Origin: Acanthacorydalis orientalis
Taxonomy: Eukaryota; Arthropoda; Insecta; Megaloptera; Corydalidae
Assembly (NCBI GenBank): GCA_034766995.1
Contig: CM068320.1
Coordinates: forward strand, 4,828,501 to 4,892,500
DNA length: 64,000 bases
Direction: 5' to 3'
In this document: positions 59,420-64,000 of the stretch, in pieces
Numbering within the stretch: position 1 is the first letter of the stretch
How the letters are laid out: every line of letters starts with the position of its first letter
Program-made: the position numbers and the translations under genes
The notes under the pieces: model-generated
What the model was told of the DNA's origin: nothing
Seen by the model: only the letters and a program-made list of their open reading frames with translations
The model's database searches: none

Positions 59420-60600
59420 ATGGATTTAGCGAAACACAGTAAACCGTTGATTGGTGAATCGGTCTGGGCCATGTGGAAACGAAAAATTCGGGATCTGCTT
59501 GACTACCACGAAGAAGAATTGGACACAATCGACAACAAGTTAATAAAACCAGAACCACTAGGATTACTGCAACGGAAGCTCAAACATAAAGGGGAAAGTG
59601 ACTTGTACCCTGAGGCATGTCGATGCCAAGTCGATGATTACGAGTTCAGTTACTGATGAAGTGTACCAGAAAATCATGGACAAAGAGACGGCTCATGATG
59701 CGTGGGAGGCATTAAAGCAGCAGTTCGAAGCAACGTCCAAGGATCAGCTGTTCAAGATATGTACAGATTTTTTCTCATTCAGTTGAACGTCAGGAGAAGA
59801 TGTCTCTACACACATTGCAAAGTTATGGAGTTTGTGGAATGAGTTAAACAACGGACTTAAAGCTAAGAGCGAGAACACGTTTCCCGATTTAATATTGGTA
59901 TGTAAACCTTCCATATTTTGCCAAGCAAATTTGAGATGTTTCGGTCTAGTTGGGTGCTACTAACTAAGGATACGGAGAAAACGTTTGATAAGATAACGAT
60001 GCAGCTGTGCATGTTTGAGAGAAACTTCAGAAAAAATGAAGACAGAGAAAAGTTTGTTCAAGAAGCTCTAGTGGCAAAATCAGACAAGCAAAGAAAACAG
60101 TATCAAGCAAAAACGAGTTACTTGAAGTCAAAAAATGAATAAAATTGTATTTATTGTAAAAAGAAGGGATATTGGGTTTGTGATTGCAAGAAATGGATCG
60201 CGGACGGACGAAAATCGAAAAGCAATAAAGTAGGTGACGCTCAGAGCAACGCACTTGATACCAATGTACCTCTCATCTCTATTTGCAACGAAATTTACAC
60301 AGATGAGGTAAATTCAACGGATTGCTGGATTGATAACGGAGCAACAAGACACGTAACAAATTTCCCGGATCTATTTGTTGAGTTTAAAGAGTTCGAGAGC
60401 CCATGCAGTGTAAAGTCTGCTGAAAAAGAAACTCTCGAGGCAATTGGAAAACGAACTATTCGAATTTGGTCAACTGCTAATGACAAAAGTCAAAATATAA
60501 CGTTAAAAGACGTGTGGTATGTTCCGAAAATCTCTAGAAATTTATTCTGTCTTAACAGATTAGGATAGAAATCAAAATAACGAGTTTAAGTCGACAGCAA
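59420..60600 (+). pseudogene. copia Gag and protease region
   Basis: Gag starts at 59420 (MDLAKHSKPLIGESVWAMWK). It shifts frame near 59555 and continues DEVYQKIMDKETAHDAWEAL, with a stop at about 59785. The later part reads FRSSWVLLTKDTEKTFDKI (59945). The nucleocapsid knuckle is CIYCKKKGYWVCDC, with the usual His replaced by Tyr. Protease carries CWIDNGATRHVT (about 60320), where the active-site DSGA is DNGA. LKDVWYVPKISRNLF follows, then stops. All these changes fit decay. Confidence 0.82.
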
Positions 60601-60719
60601 CCAAGTGCTGGCTCGAGGTTAATGGTAAAACAGTACTGTACGAAGTTCGTGAAATATTCGGAACGTTATACAGGGCAGTCATCGAAACGATTTTCTCTGA
60701 CGAAGAGAGGAGAATAAAG

Positions 60720-62012
60720 TTTACATTTGCAGATAGTTTAAGATTACAGACATATCACGAGAGATGGGCACATCAGGATAAACGGCATATCAAAGAGATG
60801 CTCGAGAGAGAGTTGGGCATTAAAAGTAAAATTGGACAAGGAAGTCTGCGAGTCATGTATATATGGAAAAGCACATAGATTACCATTTGGCACCAGAAAC
60901 AAAGCAGATAAATCTGGAGAGCTAATATCGACAGATGTATGTGGACCGTTTGACGAATCCTTTACGAAGAGGCGATATTTAGTTGTGTTTAAAGATAGTT
61001 ACACAAAATTTCACCATGGTTTAGCGGTTAAAAAGAAGTTTGAAGTAAAAAACGTGCTGAAACAAGTGTTGGAACATGTGAAAACACAAGGACATCCGAT
61101 CAAGGAGTTACTCAGTGACAATGGTGAAGAGTTCGACAACGAAGAAGTCAGAGAAATTCTACTAGAGAATGGAACATTGCAGAAACTAACAGCTTCATAC
61201 ACACCTGAGCAAAATGGCGGCATAGAAAGGGAAAATCGTACAATAGTTGAAATAGCAAGGACGTTCAAGCATTCAACTACAGACGCTAAATTTCTGGACG
61301 CAATTTGGGCAGAGCTGGTAAATACCGCAGTGTATGTTATATTCTGAATAGAACTGAAAAGTCGTCAGAAAAAGGAGTGAGTCCATACGAGCTCTGGATG
61401 GATAGAAATCCATGGATAAAACATCTACGCATAATCGGATCTGCGTGCTACATACACATTCCAGTTCAGAATCGGAGAAAGATGGACGAGAAAGCTGAAA
61501 AAGGATACCTCGTGGGATACGATGGTGACGACCGGTATAGAATCTATATAAAACAACAGCACAAATTTGTTTTGTCGAGAGACGTGAAATTTCTAGAAAA
61601 ACCCAGGGAATGTGAAGAAAGAGTTAAGTTGCCACTTCGAAATGTTGAGCTTGAGAAACAGCGCAGAGTCAAGAACGCAAAGCCAGAAGAAGAGCACAAA
61701 GAAGACGGCTACGAAGAAATTATAAAAGGAGAAGGAAGCGACAACGATGGGTACGAGACTGGAGTTGCTACCGACATAGAAGATAAAGAAGAGGACTCTC
61801 ATCTGTCATCAGGAAGACGACTCAGAAATCGTTGGACGCTGAGAAGACCAAAATATCTCGAGGATTGTGTAATAGGAGCGAAGAATTTTGTCAACGTGAC
61901 AGAAACTCCCGAAACATGCAAAGAAGCTCTGATCAAACAAATAAAACAGAGTTCCAAGTGGATTGAAGCCATGGACAGCGAAATGGATTCACTGAAAGAA
62001 AACCAAACATAG
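60720..62012 (+). pseudogene. copia integrase and start of RT
   Basis: The integrase zinc domain appears as ERWAHQDKRHIKEMLERELG and, in the next frame, CESCIYGKAHRLPF. The core (60832-61347) has STDVCGPF, LLSDNGEEFDN and TPEQNGGIERENRT, giving the D, D and E residues. A frameshift near 61325 leads to VCYILNRTEKS, SPYELWMDRNPW and the GYLVGYDGDDRYRI block. An acidic linker follows, then the RT entry WIEAMDSEMDSLKENQT and a stop at 62010-62012. The linker is rich in Glu/Lys. The rest of RT is absent. Confidence 0.88.
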
Positions 62013-62108
62013 AAATTTGACACATTTACCAAAAAATTTTGAAAGCAGGGAAAGATAAAAAAACAATTTTCCATACAGAGATACTAACTATAAAATAATA
62101 AAAGAAAG

Positions 62109-62303
62109 TGTCAAAGTAAAATAAAGAAATGTTATTTTATAGTTAGTTGTGATTTAAAAACAAGATAGAAACAATGTATATGTTGTTAATATGGGTAGTC
62201 AGTTGTTAATACTAGTTGTTAGTAACAATGTAATCACTGTAAAAGTTATGTTTAATTAATTTGTAATTAAACATCTACTAAATGTAAAACTAAAAATCCA
62301 ATA
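62109..62303 (+). repeat. copia element 3' LTR
   Basis: 195 bp starting TGTCAAAG after a purine-rich AAAAGAAAG tract. Compared with the 5' LTR it has a 9-bp insertion (near ATCACTGTA) and a 3-bp insertion. Confidence 0.88.
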
Positions 62304-62345
62304 TATATTACATAAAACATACATAACCACACACACACACACACA

Positions 62346-62394
<49 letters not shown>

Positions 62395-62694
62395 GTATAC
62401 ATAATAGACACAGTAATTAAACAATTTTATTCATCTTGTTGCAGAAACAAATTTAGTAATTTTAAGTACTTCATAAGTGGATATTAAATATTTACAAAGT
62501 GTTTGTTACTGTATATCAGACCCAACACTAATTATTTTTATTATATGCATTAAAATTTGCATCAACATGTATGTAGTTTACCAGTTTTTACATACGATCA
62601 TTAACCCCAAGCTGGTAATATTAATTTTCATTGAATTCATACTGAAGTTTTCCTTTACATACATACTGAACATCTTATGTACAAATAATTACGT

Positions 62695-62753
<59 letters not shown>

Positions 62754-63337
62754 CAGGTATATACATGTATATGCTTGCTATTGAACGAATGAAATAAAAG
62801 ATAAAGAAATAAAATGTCATTAGTTTAATAGAAGTTTGGTAGTTTATAGAATTATTCGCTACGTTTTATTAAAACCAAAAATATTTTTTTAGTTTTTAAT
62901 ATGAAATTAATTGAGTGTGTAACTTATGTCGTTAGGTTTATCCACTTTGTAACTTATTATTTACGGGGAAAAACATTTTTTAGAGAATAATAACTTATCT
63001 GTCTTTGGCTTTAGGTAAAGTACATATAATTTTCATTGTTTCAAATGATAGTAACGTTATAACCTGCCTGCATACAGACACCATTTCTTAATATTTTTAA
63101 TCTAATAATCTAATCATTTTTTGATAGCTATTGGTAAATGTTCATTAAAAATACTGCCAATTTCGTACACCCAAAAGAAATATACAGTTCATTCTGACTT
63201 TGCAAACATTTCGGGAAGTAAATTGTTATTAGATGTGTTATTGCTTATATTTCTGCTGATACTTTCTGAAAGTTGAGTCTTGTTAGTGATTCTATTTTTA
63301 GAGATAAACTTCAAACGGAAAATGTTAACAAGTAGTA

Positions 63338-63384
<47 letters not shown>

Positions 63385-63436
63385 TATAAATATATAAATA
63401 TTTATATATATATACATGTAAATATATATATGTATA

Positions 63437-63491
<55 letters not shown>

Positions 63492-63495
63492 GTAC

Positions 63496-63539
<44 letters not shown>

Positions 63540-64000
63540 GTATGTATTTAATGCTTCGTTATAACGAGTACATATATTAAGAATTCACGGTATAAACCCA
63601 TTAACTAAATATTTTATAATAACTTAAATGTTATTATACTAAATTTATTTTATGGATATAAGAGGGCTCCACCAAGTACTCGCTGTTATTGCCCACCACC
63701 AGGGGTGGTTTCGCCCTCCGCTCGTTGACGCTGGCTCTTCCGTAACAAATAACAGAAACTAATAAATTATAGACACAAATATTCTATGCAAAATGTGTCG
63801 TAATTTTTTTATTGGAAATTTTTATAAAAATTAACAACAAAATACAATGTTAAAATGTGTAACAATTTTTTTACTCTAAAGCTTCAGTGAATACAGTATT
63901 GTGAATAAATTTCTTATCAGTTTTGCAATGAAATCGTATACTCTCTTTCATTGTACACTATGAGAGATCTACATACGTGTGACTGATGTCAGCCAGTCAG
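62304..64000. other. AT-rich end region with (TA)n arrays
   Basis: (TA)n at about 62348-62392, 62698-62756 and a 200-bp mosaic TA/TATG array at 63338-63545. One GC-rich segment (63660-63745) is listed separately. No gene recognised. Confidence 0.55.
63660..63745. repeat. GC-rich segment (GGGCTCC...CCCTCCGCTCG)
   Basis: Contains CCACCACCAGGGGTGGTTTC, an inverted CCACC/GGTGG pair, and CCCTCCGCTCGTTGACGC. The reverse complement of 6584-6652 runs in a similar order (GGGCTCCGCCCC, CCCCTCTCGCTC, TTGCTTTCCC). Nature unknown. Confidence 0.35.

Larger units (their letters stand above)
59143..62303 (+). mobile_element. Ty1/copia retrotransposon, RT-deleted (3161 bp)
   Basis: Two LTRs enclose a degenerate gag-pol and a primer-binding site. 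Gag, the zinc knuckle, protease and integrase are recognisable. The reading stops at the very start of the reverse transcriptase, and the 3' LTR follows only about 100 bp later, so RT and RNase H were lost by an internal deletion. A 5-bp TATAT duplication flanks the element. Non-autonomous and inactive. Confidence 0.9.

Overview
The window is a strongly AT-rich nuclear segment of an insect genome. The evidence is a spliced host gene with short exons and GT-AG introns, a very dense set of mariner-type transposons, piggyBac, hAT, Helitron-like, copia, RTE and RNase H LINE sequences, and an inserted piece of insect-type mitochondrial rRNA. A hymenopteran is a reasonable guess from composition and mariner load, but this is inference.

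Region 1 (1-10531, + strand) holds the only host gene I can identify: the last 11 coding exons of Vps15/PIK3R4, the regulatory pseudokinase of the class III PI3-kinase (Vps34) complex. The exons join in frame to 945 residues that run from the HEAT repeats through the linker to the WD40 propeller and a stop. The N-terminal kinase-like domain lies upstream of the window. Its introns carry a piggyBac relic, two mariner copies, a long foldback sequence and one GC-AG intron.

Region 2 (10532-64000) shows no convincing host gene. It is a graveyard of mobile elements separated by AT-rich DNA and long (TA)n arrays. From left to right: a GT-rich palindromic minisatellite (12.1-12.4 kb); a copia RT/RNase H fragment and a mariner remnant (13-14 kb); a Tc1-like relic (15.0-15.6 kb); a hAT relic (16.0-17.7 kb); a locally duplicated repeat (18.1-20.3 kb); a second hAT element with both ends (20.5-21.8 kb); an RTE-type LINE (21.8-23.3 kb); an inverted pair of transposase fragments (27.1-27.7 kb); an RTE fragment, then a mariner interrupted by a Helitron/Helentron-like derivative (28.8-30.8 kb); an RNase H LINE with target duplications (32.2-33.4 kb); four short mariner derivatives of one family (33.6-42.5 kb); a full-length but dead mariner beside a deleted piggyBac with TTAA duplications (35.2-37.2 kb); a pogo-like element (42.7-44.0 kb); a mariner split by a 330-bp repeat that recurs inverted (46.8-49.8 kb); a hAT MITE (51.1-51.4 kb); a NUMT with 12S rRNA, tRNA-Val and part of 16S rRNA (53.15-54.7 kb); a mariner with near-perfect ends and one stop codon (54.8-55.7 kb); a mariner carrying a nested solo LTR (56.9-58.6 kb); and a copia element with both LTRs but most of the RT deleted (59.1-62.3 kb).

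I do not see an obviously new functional system. The strongest candidates for follow-up are the inverted transposase repeat at 27.1-27.7 kb (possible hairpin-RNA source), the intronic foldback in Vps15, the mariner derivatives that keep only a DNA-binding region, the Helentron-like derivative with 18-bp inverted ends, and the NUMT.
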